A DNA stretch of 64,000 nucleotides from Brevundimonas subvibrioides ATCC 15264 (GCF_000144605.1 NC_014375.1:1984001-2048000), one strand, 5' to 3'; positions 1-8,880 are shown, counted from the first letter of the stretch. Numbers and translations: made by a program. Notes: generated by a model not told the origin, from the sequence alone.

Positions 1-1
1 A

Positions 2-2497
2 CCCTGCCCGTTGCCGCCGCGTCTCGGACAACTCAGCGTCTGGATTCGCAACATCGCCCATCAACCCGGCACTCTGGCTTGGGCCGCACGCCAGGGACGC
101 CTGCATCCCGACATTGAAGACGGCATCGACTGGAGGCTGCGGACACAGACCGCAAATTTCACCCCTGCGTTGCGCGAGGGCTGGCGAGCGCTGTTCCGGA
201 CATCGCGGCGGGGTCGGAACGATGTTGACCGCGCCGAATATGAGTTGCGGGCTCTGGTCGCCGCCGACGGCTGGTCTCAAACCCTCGTCCGAGCCTGGGT
301 TCATCTGTTTTGTCCACGGCTCACCGCAGATCCCGCCGTCGAGGTAGGTCGCGCGCCGCTCGAAATTGAGCGAGTGGGCGACGTTCTCAGGCTCGATGTC
401 GACTATCCACGACCTCATGAGACGCATGCCCCACCGGACGAGTTCGTTCCCTATGCGGCTGAGTGTTTCCGGACCAACCTTGACCTGGCCGTGGCGCTGG
501 AGCGTGAGGTGCGGGGCCGAGAAGGCCTGTACCTGACCACCAGTCGAACGGATGACGGCGGCCTGGTGGACGATGACGCGTTCGGCGTCACGGGGGTGCT
601 GGTCACCTTCCAGCGGCTATTCCAGAGGCTGGTTCATATCGATCGCGATCGCGCGCGGACGCAGGCCGGCAGCTGGCCGATTGACGACCATCTGTTCGGT
701 CGCCTGCGGATATGGGCGGCGGGCCTGCCCGGCCTTCTAGCCGGCGATGAGGCGGCGGATGCGTTCCTGGGTCTGGGCGAGCGAATATTCTGGAGTTCCG
801 AGCATCAACGCGACCTTCTGTTCGCCTTGCGTGACCGATGGCCGGACATACCACCAGAGCGCCGCACCCGACTGGAGCAGCGAATTCTGACGGGGGCCTT
901 CCCCTATGGAGGCGAGATGGAGGCCGATCGCCAAGATGAATACGCCGCCTATGACCAGCTGAACCGGATCGCCTGGTTGTCAGCGGCTGGAGTCGCGTTC
1001 AGCTTTGATGCTGACGCGGAGATCGCACAGCGCCGCCTCATCGATACCGACTGGCGGCCGGAAGCGGCGGCGGAGGCTGCGGCATCAAATGCACCCGAGG
1101 TCTACAGCATTGCTACAGACACCGATCCCTCCCCCTTGGCGGCTCTTCCGCTCAAGGATTTGTTCAATGCCGCTGAGGAGGCGGCCCGCCCGCAAATACG
1201 CGACCGTGTCCGCCGCCAACCCTTTGCGGGTCTGTCCGCTTCCGATCCTGGCCGAGCTCTGGCGGCGCTCACGTTGGCGGGCAGGCTGGGCGGAGCGCCG
1301 GATTGGGCTTGGAGCGATTTTCTGCGCAGCGACACACGCGCGAATGACCGAGACCGGTTGTTTGAGACCATCGCGCGTCGTTTGGTCCGCCTGCCGGAGG
1401 CTCGCCTTCTCGCCATCGCCTACCCGGTGTCGGAGTGGATGTCCGAGAATGCAGCGCGGCTCAATGCGGCGCCGGCGTTAGACGATGATCTTTGGCGGGC
1501 GTTGACGTCGGCGTTGCGCAACAATCCCGCCGATGCCGACGCTCGGCGCGTCGGGCGTTCATGGGCGGACGAGGCGCTGAACGCCCCGGCCGGGCGCCTC
1601 TTCCAGTTTCTAATGGCCGATCCGTCGAAGGACCAGTTGACCGCTGGCGACGGCCTTCCCGAACGTTGGGCTAGTCGGCTCGAAACCCTGTTGAACCTGC
1701 CGGGCGCGCTGGCGAGCCAGACCATGGTGATGGCGGCCTTCCAACTGACGTGGCTATTCCATGTTGATCCGGACTGGGCATCCACCCGGATACTACCGGC
1801 CATGGCGGCCGACAGCGCACTAGCGACGCCTTTCTGGGAAGGATTCCTGTGGGCGGAGCGGTCTCCCAGTGACGCTCTTCTGGTTCATATTAAAGAGCCG
1901 CTGCTTGCTCGAGCAAGGCTTACCGACCCGTCACGGCGAGACCGGATACTCGGCGGCATGTTGCTCGATGCCTGGGGGCGCGCACTGCATCCCGACCACA
2001 CAGGCCCCGCCGTCACAGCGGTCGAGTTGCGCGAAGTCCTGATCCATACCGACGACGATATGCGCCGCGATCTGCTCTGGACCTTGTCACGATGGGCCTC
2101 GGCGGAGGACGCGATCTGGGCGGACCGCATCGGGCCGTTCCTACGGGACGTCTGGCCACGCCAACGCGCCGTCAGAACGCCGGGCATGGCCGCCCGGCTA
2201 GTCGACCTCGTCCTCTCGGTCCCAACCCATTTCGCGAGCCTCGTGCCTCTTGTACTGCCCCGCCTCGTTCCACTCCGGCGGTATGAGAGCCAACTGGACG
2301 GGCTCGATGAGGGAGACCCCGGTGACCTGGTTGAGCGGCACGCCCTTGAGGTGCTGGATCTGCTCTGGGTAGTGCTCGGAGAAGACTCTGAGGGTTGGCC
2401 CTACGGTATTGGCCTGGTTCTCGAGCGCCTTGCGGTTCAATCAGCGGTGGCTGGCGACACTCGCCTTTCGGAACTACGGCGCCGATTGCAGGGGTGA
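2..2497 (+). CDS. C-terminal part of a SIR2-family/DUF4020 defence-type protein (cut by left edge)
   Basis: The frame is open to the left edge, so the true start and N-terminal domain lie outside the window; 828 or more codons are visible. No transmembrane segment or signal is seen. The visible part is a long helical-repeat-like protein. It has the segments FWSSEHQRDLLFALRDRW (about residues 257-274), DPFAGLSA-like QPFAGLSASDPGRA and ALNAPAGRLFQFLMADPSKD. I recognise these from memory as the C-terminal DUF4020 region of large SIR2-domain proteins, which deplete NAD+ on phage infection. If that is right, the catalytic SIR2 domain is upstream and not visible, so function is inferred from family recall only. 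The alternative is an unrelated HEAT-like or STAND-type defence protein. The downstream neighbour is not in an operon with it. Confidence 0.55.
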   Translation, partial: PCPLPPRLGQLSVWIRNIAHQPGTLAWAARQGRLHPDIEDGIDWRLRTQTANFTPALREGWRALFRTSRRGRNDVDRAEYELRALVAADGWSQTLVRAWVHLFCPRLTADPAVEVGRAPLEIERVGDVLRLDVDYPRPHETHAPPDEFVPYAAECFRTNLDLAVALEREVRGREGLYLTTSRTDDGGLVDDDAFGVTGVLVTFQRLFQRLVHIDRDRARTQAGSWPIDDHLFGRLRIWAAGLPGLLAGDEAADAFLGLGERIFWSSEHQRDLLFALRDRWPDIPPERRTRLEQRILTGAFPYGGEMEADRQDEYAAYDQLNRIAWLSAAGVAFSFDADAEIAQRRLIDTDWRPEAAAEAAASNAPEVYSIATDTDPSPLAALPLKDLFNAAEEAARPQIRDRVRRQPFAGLSASDPGRALAALTLAGRLGGAPDWAWSDFLRSDTRANDRDRLFETIARRLVRLPEARLLAIAYPVSEWMSENAARLNAAPALDDDLWRALTSALRNNPADADARRVGRSWADEALNAPAGRLFQFLMADPSKDQLTAGDGLPERWASRLETLLNLPGALASQTMVMAAFQLTWLFHVDPDWASTRILPAMAADSALATPFWEGFLWAERSPSDALLVHIKEPLLARARLTDPSRRDRILGGMLLDAWGRALHPDHTGPAVTAVELREVLIHTDDDMRRDLLWTLSRWASAEDAIWADRIGPFLRDVWPRQRAVRTPGMAARLVDLVLSVPTHFASLVPLVLPRLVPLRRYESQLDGLDEGDPGDLVERHALEVLDLLWVVLGEDSEGWPYGIGLVLERLAVQSAVAGDTRLSELRRRLQG

Positions 2498-2529
2498 GAG
2501 TTTGCGGCACCACGGAGGCTAGTCGATCT

Positions 2530-2638
2530 CCGAAAGCGGACGTCGTCAAAGACCGCAATGAGTCAAAAGCGGCGGTTGCCCCAATGTCTCAGAAGCGCCA
2601 TGACCGGACATCGACATCAGTCCCGAAAGCAGACGTTC
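2530..2638. repeat. Dispersed GTCCGCTTTC-type repeat, copies 1a/1b
   Basis: Two reverse-oriented copies of the element are seen: CCGAAAGCGGACGT at 2530-2543 and CCCGAAAGCAGACGTTC at about 2622-2638. A degenerate middle containing GACCGCAATGAGTC and CAATGTCTC lies between them. The stretch from 2498 to 2787 contains no convincing gene, only this repeat region. Confidence 0.55.
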
Positions 2639-2787
2639 AGCGTGTCGATCGTTAAAGGTTCGCTGCCGACCCTCACCGGAACTTACGGCCGACCCGGTAA
2701 GTGCAACCGATTGCACCACTCGTGGCTTTAAGCTGGCTGGCCAAAAGCCAACATTGACCCTCCATCTACAGCCATCGTGGTAGCCGC

Positions 2788-3564
2788 ATGACCCTGCACT
2801 GTGAGCGCATAGGCAGGGGGCCGCCTCTCCTTTTGGTCCATGGCCTTGGTGGAAGTTTGCGGTCATGGGATACAATTTCGAAGCCGCTCAGCCGCTCACG
2901 GGAACTGATCCTGATCGACATGCCCGGACATGGCAGGTCGCCGCCGGTTCCGGGACGCCAGACCATCTCCGCCTATGCGGACGCTCTCACGAAATTCATC
3001 GAAGCTGAGCAGCTGGGAGCGGTTGACTTGGTTGGCAGCTCCGTGGGCGCCCGCTTGGTGTTGGAGCTTTCCCGTCGCGGCGTTGGTCGCCACTGCGTAG
3101 CCCTGGATCCGGGTGGCTTTTGGCGAGGCTGGGAGACGAAGTTCTTCCAGATCACAATCGCGGCGTCCATCGGGCTTGTCCGAGGTCTCCAGCCGGTGAT
3201 GCCATTCCTGTCGCGCCATGCCGCCACACGGACGCTGCTGCTGGCGCAGTTGTCCGCCAGACCCTGGGCGCTAGCGCCTGATATCGTGCTGACAGAGATG
3301 CGAACCTTCGCCGCCACGACGGTTTTCGACGACATGGTGCAGGAACTGGCGACCGGCCCCTTGCAAGCTGGAACCGCGCTTACGCCCGGCCGTGTGACAA
3401 TCGGCTGGGGCCGGAAGGATCGCCTTCTGCTGCCGCGCCAAGCCTATCGGGCCCAGACCGCCTTCCCGAACGCTGAGCTACGCTGGTTCGACAGGTCCGG
3501 CCACTTCCCCCATTGGGACCAACCCGAAGAGACGGTGCAGGTCATACTTCAGACGACAAGCTGA
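2788..3564 (+). CDS. Alpha/beta-hydrolase fold protein
   Basis: A 258-aa serine hydrolase of the alpha/beta fold. The oxyanion segment LLLVHGLGG lies at about residues 15-23. A strand-turn ILIDMPGHGRS is followed by the nucleophile elbow GSSVG (Ser near residue 76), a likely acid Asp in WGRKDRLLL, and the catalytic His in SGHFPHWD near the C-terminus. There is no signal peptide, so it is cytosolic. The length is normal for the family (about 250-280 aa). Substrate cannot be deduced; esterase, C-C hydrolase or haloperoxidase-like members look alike. It stands alone between two repeat-bearing intergenic regions. Confidence 0.8.
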   Translation: MTLHCERIGRGPPLLLVHGLGGSLRSWDTISKPLSRSRELILIDMPGHGRSPPVPGRQTISAYADALTKFIEAEQLGAVDLVGSSVGARLVLELSRRGVGRHCVALDPGGFWRGWETKFFQITIAASIGLVRGLQPVMPFLSRHAATRTLLLAQLSARPWALAPDIVLTEMRTFAATTVFDDMVQELATGPLQAGTALTPGRVTIGWGRKDRLLLPRQAYRAQTAFPNAELRWFDRSGHFPHWDQPEETVQVILQTTS

Positions 3565-3578
3565 CGATGCCCGGCTGG

Positions 3579-3777
3579 TCCCGACCCATTGCGGACCTTC
3601 TACCCGCCGGGCACCATCGGCCAATGGACGACGTATCGCCGATAGTCCGCTTCCTACGTTCAACTGGCGCTGGCCAGCGGCTGCTCCGCGCCACTTTCGG
3701 GCTCGGGAGCTGCGGGCTCGGAATGTCTGCTTTGGGTCGAGAGCTGACCAAGGCTTAGGGGTGGAAAGCAGACGTTC
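3579..3777. repeat. Dispersed repeat cluster, copies 2a-2c
   Basis: Several pieces of the same repeat family are packed here: CCGACCCATTGCGGACCTT near 3590, GATAGTCCGCTTCCTACG near 3644, GGAATGTCTGCTTTGGGTC near 3720 and GGTGGAAAGCAGACGTTC near 3760 in reverse orientation. No gene is evident between 3565 and 3926. Confidence 0.55.
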
Positions 3778-3823
3778 ACCTACGCAAGCGACACAGTGCG
3801 TTTGCCTTCAACCTCTCACGCCT

Positions 3824-3874
3824 CCTTGCACCAGCGCGGCGTTTTTCTTTGCCGGCGCGTAGAAAGGTGCAAGG
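3824..3874. promoter_or_regulatory. Inverted repeat in the leader of the GAF-Fis regulator gene
   Basis: Nine-base arms CCTTGCACC (3824-3832) and GGTGCAAGG (3866-3874) are perfectly complementary. They enclose a GC-rich inner stem (GCGCGGC with GCCGGCGC) and a T-rich loop, about 53 bp upstream of the regulator start. It could be a transcript leader structure, an operator or a terminator reading in from the left. Nothing in the sequence decides between these. Confidence 0.4.
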
Positions 3875-3926
3875 CTAACGCGGCACTGATCGCAACATCT
3901 GCTCCACCCAGCCGGAAGGAGAGACG

Positions 3927-4901
3927 ATGGCCAAGGATCCAGAACCCGACCACCCCGACCGCGTCCGCCGCACGCTCGACGATGCCGCCGGACCCGCCCG
4001 CTCGGCGCTAGCGGCGTCGTGGCGGCGATCGTTGACCGTCCATGGGCTGGCACCGGAGGACAGAGGACGCGCCCGAACTGTCACGGACCGGCAACTACAA
4101 GAGGCGCGCCAGGCAATGGAGCCCCTGATGCTTGCGGCCCAGCCCGTCCTGGATCGCCTGTTCCTGGCGGTCGGTGACACCGGCTGCTGCGTTCTTCTAA
4201 CGGACGCGCAGGGGATTGCCGTCGACCGGCGGGGTGCCGCGGTCGATGACGAGATCTTTCATCTGTGGGGTCTTTGGCCGGGGTCCGATTGGTCCGAGGC
4301 GGCCGAAGGCACCAACGGGATCGGCACGGCGCTGGTCGAGCACCGCGCGGTGACCATCCACCGCGACCAGCATTTCCACACCCGCAATACGGCGCTCAGT
4401 TGCACCACTCATCCAATCCACGATCACCTCGGGCGACTGGCAGGAGCGCTGGACGTATCGTCCGCGCGCGCGGACGCCACCGCAATCATGCTGGGTTTGA
4501 TCTCCAACGCGGTCGGCGACGCAGCGCGCGCCATCGAGACCCAGGCCTTCCGACAGGCCTTCGCCGATGCTCGCATCGTCTTGGCCGGAGGCGGGGTCGC
4601 CGACGGGGCCGACCGATCGGCCGCCCTGCTGGCTGTGGATCGCGACGATCTGGTAATCGGGGCCACCCGCGCCGCTCGCGTGGCACTCAAGATCACCGAC
4701 GCCCGGATCGCGGCCCAATTGCCGGCCTCGGACCTTCTAGGGAGCGCCGCCGAGACCGATTTTTCAGACTCAGAACGCGGAGCGGTCCGCCGGGCCCTGG
4801 CCCGATCAGGCGGCAACGTCTCCGCTGCGGCTCGCGCCCTTGGCGTCAGTCGCGCCACCCTGCACAGGAAGCTGAACCGTCTGGGCCTGAGTGGTCACTA
4901 G
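3927..4901 (+). CDS. GAF-domain, Fis-type HTH transcriptional regulator (AcoR-like, no AAA+ domain)
   Basis: A 324-aa regulator. The N-terminal half (about residues 55-200) reads as a GAF sensor domain, including the segment [20 protein letters not shown] that is typical of AcoR-like activators. The C-terminal 35 residues carry a Fis-type helix-turn-helix ([20 protein letters not shown]). The central sigma-54-interacting AAA+ domain of full AcoR proteins, with its GAFTGA motif, is absent. It should therefore act with the housekeeping sigma factor. GGAAGGAGAGACG precedes the ATG as a strong ribosome-binding site. The aldehyde dehydrogenase gene 138 bp downstream is the likely target, and an acetoin, alcohol or aldehyde-derived inducer is the likely signal, by family analogy. 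Confidence 0.85.
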   Translation: MAKDPEPDHPDRVRRTLDDAAGPARSALAASWRRSLTVHGLAPEDRGRARTVTDRQLQEARQAMEPLMLAAQPVLDRLFLAVGDTGCCVLLTDAQGIAVDRRGAAVDDEIFHLWGLWPGSDWSEAAEGTNGIGTALVEHRAVTIHRDQHFHTRNTALSCTTHPIHDHLGRLAGALDVSSARADATAIMLGLISNAVGDAARAIETQAFRQAFADARIVLAGGGVADGADRSAALLAVDRDDLVIGATRAARVALKITDARIAAQLPASDLLGSAAETDFSDSERGAVRRALARSGGNVSAAARALGVSRATLHRKLNRLGLSGH

Positions 4902-4906
4902 CCGAC

Positions 4907-4924
4907 TGTCTCACACCTGCGACA
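4907..4924. promoter_or_regulatory. Candidate activator site upstream of the aldehyde dehydrogenase gene
   Basis: TGTCTCACACCTGCGACA is an 18-bp imperfect palindrome with TGTC/GACA ends. A second small repeat, TGCGAC-N8-GTCGCA, overlaps it at 4918-4937. TGTCGC-type palindromes are the usual kind of site for AcoR-like regulators, and this one lies between the regulator gene and its likely target. No sigma-54 promoter (TGGCAC-N5-TTGC) was seen before the dehydrogenase start. Confidence 0.35.
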
Positions 4925-5038
4925 GGTTTGCGTCGCACCATCACGCCTTCATCTAGCGCAACCGGAGGCCGAAGCGCTCTGTGTGTCCAACGACGACGCC
5001 AACAAACCGGCGCGACCTGGAAACAACGGAGACCTCAG

Positions 5039-6556
5039 ATGACCAAGCCCGAATTCGTCCGCGCTGTGACGCCCAAGTTCAAACCCCGCTACGAAAATTT
5101 CATCGGCGGTGAATGGGTCGCGCCCGTGGCAGGCCGCTATTTCGAGAATACCTCCCCGGTGAATGGTCGCGTCCTCTGCGAGGTCGCCCGGTCGGACGCC
5201 GCCGATGTCGAACTGGCCCTGGACGCTGCGCACAAGGCGAAGGTGGCGTGGGGCAAGTCCTCAGTCACGGAACGGGCGATCATGCTGAACCGTATCGCCG
5301 ACCGGATGGAGGAGAACCTTCAGGCCATCGCCGAGGCCGAGACGTGGGAAAACGGCAAGCCCGTGCGCGAGACCATGGCCGCCGACATCCCGCTGGCCAT
5401 CGACCATTTCCGCTATTTCGCCGGCTGTATCCGCGCTCAGGAGGGCGGGATCTCCCAGCTCGACAACGATACCGTCGCCTATCATTTCCATGAGCCGCTC
5501 GGCGTCGTCGGCCAAATCATTCCGTGGAACTTTCCCGTTCTAATGGCGGCTTGGAAGCTGGCTCCGGCGCTCGCCGCCGGCAACTGCATCGTGATGAAGC
5601 CGGCCGAACAGACCCCCGCCTCGATCCTGCTAGTCATGGAACTGATACAGGATCTGGTCCCCGCGGGCGTTCTCAACATTGTTTCAGGCACCGGCAAGGA
5701 GGTCGGCGAGCCGCTGGCGACCAACCCGCGCATCGCCAAGATCGCTTTCACCGGCTCCACCGCCGTTGGGCAGAAGATCATGGAGTACGCCACCCAGAAC
5801 ATCATACCGGTCACGCTGGAGTTGGGTGGCAAGTCGCCGAACATCTTCTTCAAGGACGTGATGGATCACGACGACGCCTTCCTCGACAAGGCGTTGGAGG
5901 GCTTTGCGATGTTCGCCCTCAACCAGGGCGAGGTCTGCACCTGCCCCAGCCGTGCGCTGATCCACGAGGACATCTATGACGCCTTCATGGAGAAGGCGAT
6001 CGCGCGGGTCGAGGCCATCGTCGCCGGCGATCCCTTGGACCCCGACACCATGGTGGGTGCCCAGGCATCCGACGTGCAGTTGAAGAAGATCCTCGGCTAT
6101 CTCGAGATCGGTCGGGCCGAAGGTGCCGAGGTCCTGACGGGCGGTGATCAGCCCGAACTCTCCGGCGACCTGGCCGGCGGCTATTACGTCAAGCCGACCA
6201 TTTTCAAGGGCACGAACGATATGCGCGTGTTCCAGGAAGAGATCTTCGGTCCCGTGCTTTCGGTCACCACCTTCAAGACCTTCGAGGAAGCCATCGAGAT
6301 CGCCAACGACACCATCTATGGCCTTGGCGCAGGGGTCTGGTCGCGCGACATGAACACCGCGTACCGCGCCGGTCGTGGCATCGAGGCCGGCCGCGTCTGG
6401 ACCAACTGCTACCACCAGTACCCCGCCCACGCGGCCTTCGGCGGCTACAAGAAATCTGGGATTGGTCGCGAGAACCACCGCATGATGCTGGATCACTATC
6501 AGCAGACCAAGAACCTGCTGGTCAGCTACAGCCCTGACAAGCTCGGCTTCTTCTGA
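5039..6556 (+). CDS. NAD-dependent aldehyde dehydrogenase (AcoD/ExaC type)
   Basis: A 505-aa ALDH-superfamily enzyme that oxidises an aldehyde, probably acetaldehyde or a related short aldehyde, to the acid. Seen: [15 protein letters not shown] near the start, [20 protein letters not shown] in the cofactor domain, [11 protein letters not shown] (general-base Glu near residue 261) and the catalytic Cys near residue 300 in NQGEVCTCP. The reading frame is open further upstream, but the ATG at 5039 follows a GGAGACCTC ribosome-binding site and gives the standard family N-terminus. Length matches the AcoD/ExaC group (about 506 aa). Regulation by the preceding GAF-Fis protein is inferred from adjacency. 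Confidence 0.9.
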   Translation: MTKPEFVRAVTPKFKPRYENFIGGEWVAPVAGRYFENTSPVNGRVLCEVARSDAADVELALDAAHKAKVAWGKSSVTERAIMLNRIADRMEENLQAIAEAETWENGKPVRETMAADIPLAIDHFRYFAGCIRAQEGGISQLDNDTVAYHFHEPLGVVGQIIPWNFPVLMAAWKLAPALAAGNCIVMKPAEQTPASILLVMELIQDLVPAGVLNIVSGTGKEVGEPLATNPRIAKIAFTGSTAVGQKIMEYATQNIIPVTLELGGKSPNIFFKDVMDHDDAFLDKALEGFAMFALNQGEVCTCPSRALIHEDIYDAFMEKAIARVEAIVAGDPLDPDTMVGAQASDVQLKKILGYLEIGRAEGAEVLTGGDQPELSGDLAGGYYVKPTIFKGTNDMRVFQEEIFGPVLSVTTFKTFEEAIEIANDTIYGLGAGVWSRDMNTAYRAGRGIEAGRVWTNCYHQYPAHAAFGGYKKSGIGRENHRMMLDHYQQTKNLLVSYSPDKLGFF

Positions 6557-6564
6557 TCCAGCCT

Positions 6565-6609
6565 ACCTGACCGCTGTGGATCCCCCATAGCGATAGACAG
6601 CGGTCAGGT
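6565..6609 (+). terminator. Hairpin downstream of the aldehyde dehydrogenase gene
   Basis: Perfect 13-bp arms ACCTGACCGCTGT (6565-6577) and ACAGCGGTCAGGT (6597-6609) have a 19-nt loop and begin eight bases after the stop codon. No clean T-run follows (CCTTTGGTGG), so it may be a terminator of low efficiency or a 3'-end stabiliser. Confidence 0.5.
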
Positions 6610-6660
6610 CCTTTGGTGGTGATATCGGTGGCTTTTGATGACGAACCAAAAAAGGTGCGC

Positions 6661-6720
6661 CTGAACGTCCGGTTGGGTCGAAAAGCAAACCTAAGGGCCT
6701 CCGCCGAAAACGGACATTGG
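6661..6720. repeat. Dispersed repeat, degenerate copy 3
   Basis: GGGTCGAAAAGCAAACC followed by CCGCCGAAAACGGACATTGG resembles the dispersed element in reverse orientation. The rest of the 6610-7020 stretch shows no supportable gene. Confidence 0.35.
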
Positions 6721-7025
6721 CACGCAGCGTGAAATGTCGCCGTCGGGCTCTGGTCGGCTATCGCTCGGGAGTCCAGCGATCCCTGCCCTGTCCGCTCTCA
6801 GTGCGATTTTCGCAATGTGCACTGAGCGTCGTCTTCCCGCCAAAGGAAGACCTTCGAGCTTCGACGGCAAATCTCCTTAGGCATCGGCAGTTTCAGCCCT
6901 AAGCCTCGGCTGTGGCCCTCCCCCTGAGCTTAGCATCCTACTGCGAGTCTAGTCGGCGGAGCTTCAGCACGATCACCGTCGCAAGCGATCGTCAGCCCCG
7001 ATGGTGGGGACCCGCCCAGGTCTTG

Positions 7026-7050
7026 GGAACGTCGCGGTCGGGTCCCCGTT
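7026..7050 (+). promoter_or_regulatory. EcfG/SigT-type general stress promoter
   Basis: GGAAC at 7026-7030 and CGTT at 7047-7050 are separated by exactly 16 bases. This is the consensus of alphaproteobacterial general-stress-response EcfG (SigT) promoters. It sits 27 bp upstream of the DUF2171 gene start, a sensible transcription-start distance. The match is direct; the regulation is inferred. Confidence 0.65.
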
Positions 7051-7076
7051 TGCTATGGTATCCCAAGGAGACCGCC

Positions 7077-7340
7077 ATGACCGACCTTTCGCAGATCAAA
7101 GAGCACATGGAAGTCATTGGTGCCGACGGCGTCCACCTAGGCACAGTCGACAAAATCGAAGGCGATCGGATCAAGCTCACCAAAGCGGACAGCGGGTCGC
7201 ACAGCGACCACCACCACTACCTCTCAGGGGGTATGGTCGCCGAGGTCGAAGGCAACCAAGTCCGCCTGTCCGCCAACGCCGATAACGCCGCCCTCCTCGA
7301 CGAAGAAGAGGCCGGCGGAGCGATCGCCGACCTGAAATAG
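7077..7340 (+). CDS. DUF2171-family small stress-associated protein
   Basis: An 87-aa acidic protein starting MTDLSQIKEHMEVIGADG, with the beta-rich GVHLGTVDKIEGDRIKL and a histidine-rich SDHHHYL segment. This is the usual shape of DUF2171 proteins, which have a PRC-barrel-like fold. There is no signal peptide. The ATG at 7077 follows CAAGGAGACCGCC and an EcfG-type promoter, so a role in the general stress response is likely, though the biochemical function of the family is unknown. It leads a three-gene set with the next two small genes. Confidence 0.75.
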   Translation: MTDLSQIKEHMEVIGADGVHLGTVDKIEGDRIKLTKADSGSHSDHHHYLSGGMVAEVEGNQVRLSANADNAALLDEEEAGGAIADLK

Positions 7341-7346
7341 CGTAAC

Positions 7347-7556
7347 ATGACCACTGATAACGCAGCGGTCGCCGCCCGGCTTCTGGCGATCCGCCAGGAG
7401 CTAGAAGCGCAGGTTTGGCCGACGGCCGTCGAGGCGGCGCTGTCCGACGACCACGAACGCATCCGCGACTTGGTCAAGCTGAAGGTCGACATCGACGCCA
7501 TCGATTTCGCACTTGGACATCGCCCAGCCGGGATCCGCGAGGGAAGCCAGATATGA
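7347..7556 (+). CDS. Small hypothetical protein (69 aa)
   Basis: A 69-aa, mostly helical protein (LLAIRQELEAQVWPTAVEAA, HERIRDLVKLKVDIDAIDFAL) with no recognised domain and no membrane segment. It begins six bases after the stop of the DUF2171 gene and its stop overlaps the next start (ATGA at 7553-7556). The three genes are therefore probably one operon under the EcfG promoter. Function unknown. Confidence 0.6.
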   Translation: MTTDNAAVAARLLAIRQELEAQVWPTAVEAALSDDHERIRDLVKLKVDIDAIDFALGHRPAGIREGSQI

Positions 7557-7744
7557 TCGACCTCAACACCCCGACGGCTGAGGAGTTCGATGCCATTCAA
7601 GGTTTGCGTGGCCATGGCTTCGAGATCGTTCGCTATCGCGAGGAGCGGGGCTACTTCACCAGTCTTCGTCAACGAGACGAGGTACCTGGTCTGGCCGGCA
7701 AGACCGACGGCATCGGCGCGCACGCTTCTGTCGAGGCTGGCTGA
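7553..7744 (+). CDS. ComEA-like helix-hairpin-helix small protein
   Basis: A 63-aa protein beginning MIDLNTPTAEEFDAI, with LRGHGFEIVRYREERGYF and VPGLAGKTDGI. This is the pattern of a single helix-hairpin-helix DNA-binding unit as in ComEA and related proteins (LNTA..E....GIG...A..I..YRE..G.F....L..V.G). It has no signal peptide or membrane anchor, so it is not a secreted competence protein. The start is set by the 4-bp overlap with the preceding gene. It is the last gene of the stress-promoter operon; the hairpin at 7757-7780 follows. Confidence 0.65.
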   Translation: MIDLNTPTAEEFDAIQGLRGHGFEIVRYREERGYFTSLRQRDEVPGLAGKTDGIGAHASVEAG

Positions 7745-7756
7745 CACAGCTTAAGT

Positions 7757-7780
7757 CGCCGCGATTATCTCAACGCGGCG
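7757..7780 (+). terminator. Hairpin after the small stress operon
   Basis: CGCCGCG (7757-7763) pairs with CGCGGCG (7774-7780) around a 10-nt loop, 13 bases after the stop of the last gene. There is no T-run, so termination is only probable. The rest of 7781-7930 shows nothing recognisable. Confidence 0.4.
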
Positions 7781-7930
7781 AATATCAGCGTTCAGCTTTG
7801 GACGGGGAAAAGCGACAGCAATCCACCCGCCTGTGCCGTCACTAGCGTCAGCTTTAAGGTCAGCTCTGCGCCAGAGTGGTCATTCACTGGGCACCAGAGC
7901 GACGACATTCAGCCATGCCGTCTGAGCCTG

Positions 7931-7984
7931 GGAACGTCCGCTTTTCAGTCCGGTGCCCTGCTCCCGACCATTTGCGGACATTGG
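7931..7984. repeat. Dispersed repeat, copy 4
   Basis: AACGTCCGCTTTTCAGTCC near 7933 is followed by CCGACCATTTGCGGACATTGG near 7964. These are the two halves of the dispersed element in forward order, just beyond the 3' end of the metalloprotease gene on the other strand. Confidence 0.55.
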
Positions 7985-7990
7985 CGTCCC

Positions 7991-8728
7991 TCAAAGTGGC
8001 TGGTTGATTTGCACCAAGTCGCAGAAGGGATACGCTTCTGGCTCTTCCAACGCGGTTGTGAGCAGCCTCGCCTGAAACCAGCTGTAGGTTACCGGGTTCA
8101 GCGGGCCATCCTCGCCCCGCATAAACGCGTCGTAGTGGGTCTCGAAGAATGCCTTCGGGTCTTCTTCGGCCGGAACGGGATCAGGCACGTCGTCCATCAA
8201 AGGCGTGATGTTGCCGACGCGCTCAACAACGCGGCCATCCGCGCCCGGCTGCATGGCCCAGAAGGCCACCGCGATGCGGTTGGCTTCCAACTCGCCATCC
8301 CACATACCCAGGCTCGCAGAACGGCCCGATATGTCCTGCAGGAAGTGACCCAGTTCATGGGGAGCCATGATGCTATTGAACGTCTCCGAAAACATCTGCT
8401 CGGGACTCAGCCCCATCGTGCCCTTGCTCGCCCAGGCCTCGATGACGCCCCGGCTGTCGGTGTCCAGGTCCGCCCAACGGCCCAAATGGATCGATCGATC
8501 ATCGGGACTGTAGTGAATGTCGATGCTCGATGAGGTATCAACCACTACCCCGGGGGTCGAGGACAAAGCGGTTCCGCAGGCTTCCACAGCGGCAACGAAA
8601 CGGTCCCGGATCGAGTCGCCGACATCCTGCGCCGGCCCCGTCGTTTGCGCGGAAACGGGGTTTGTAACGCCCGCCAGAGCGATGACGAGAGCAAGGGGCC
8701 GCCAGCCTACGTGTCTTAGGATCAGCAT
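7991..8728 (-). CDS. Exported HELGH zinc-metallopeptidase-like protein
   Basis: A 245-aa protein. Residues 1-28 form a signal peptide (LALVIALAGVTNPVSAQ), so it is probably periplasmic. It has the zinc motif HELGH at about residues 123-127 and, 18 residues later, ELEAN, which supplies a glutamate in the position typical of gluzincin-type metallopeptidases. Length and layout (small conserved core, proline-rich C-terminal half) suit a predicted protease or a structural relative. Substrate is unknown. GGAGGACCGTC precedes the ATG. It is monocistronic, flanked by repeats on both sides. Confidence 0.7.
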   Translation of the reverse strand: MLILRHVGWRPLALVIALAGVTNPVSAQTTGPAQDVGDSIRDRFVAAVEACGTALSSTPGVVVDTSSSIDIHYSPDDRSIHLGRWADLDTDSRGVIEAWASKGTMGLSPEQMFSETFNSIMAPHELGHFLQDISGRSASLGMWDGELEANRIAVAFWAMQPGADGRVVERVGNITPLMDDVPDPVPAEEDPKAFFETHYDAFMRGEDGPLNPVTYSWFQARLLTTALEEPEAYPFCDLVQINQPL

Positions 8729-8826
8729 GACGGTCCTCCGAGGCTGAACATCGTTTTGGCAAACCCTAGCACGCGGCGTGGTGGATCATAGGTTTCGTCC
8801 GCTCCCCACCCCGAACCGTCACCGGG

Positions 8827-8880
8827 GACGTCCGCTTTCGGGCAAGATGGGGATAGCCGCTATCGACCCATAGCGGACCT
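8827..8880. repeat. Dispersed repeat, copy 5
   Basis: GACGTCCGCTTTCGGGC is followed by the near-palindromic CCGCTATCGACCCATAGCGG. This is one of the clearest copies. The intergenic stretch 8729-8990 holds this element and the promoters of the two flanking exported-protein genes, nothing else. Confidence 0.6.

Noticed and set aside
4265-5038. Extension of the aldehyde dehydrogenase frame over the regulator gene
   Set aside because: Overlaps the GAF-Fis gene in another frame and is Arg/Gly/Pro-rich shadow sequence.
4925-5038. Sigma-54 promoter before the aldehyde dehydrogenase
   Set aside because: No TGGCAC-N5-TTGC pattern is present, and the regulator lacks the AAA+ domain needed for sigma-54.
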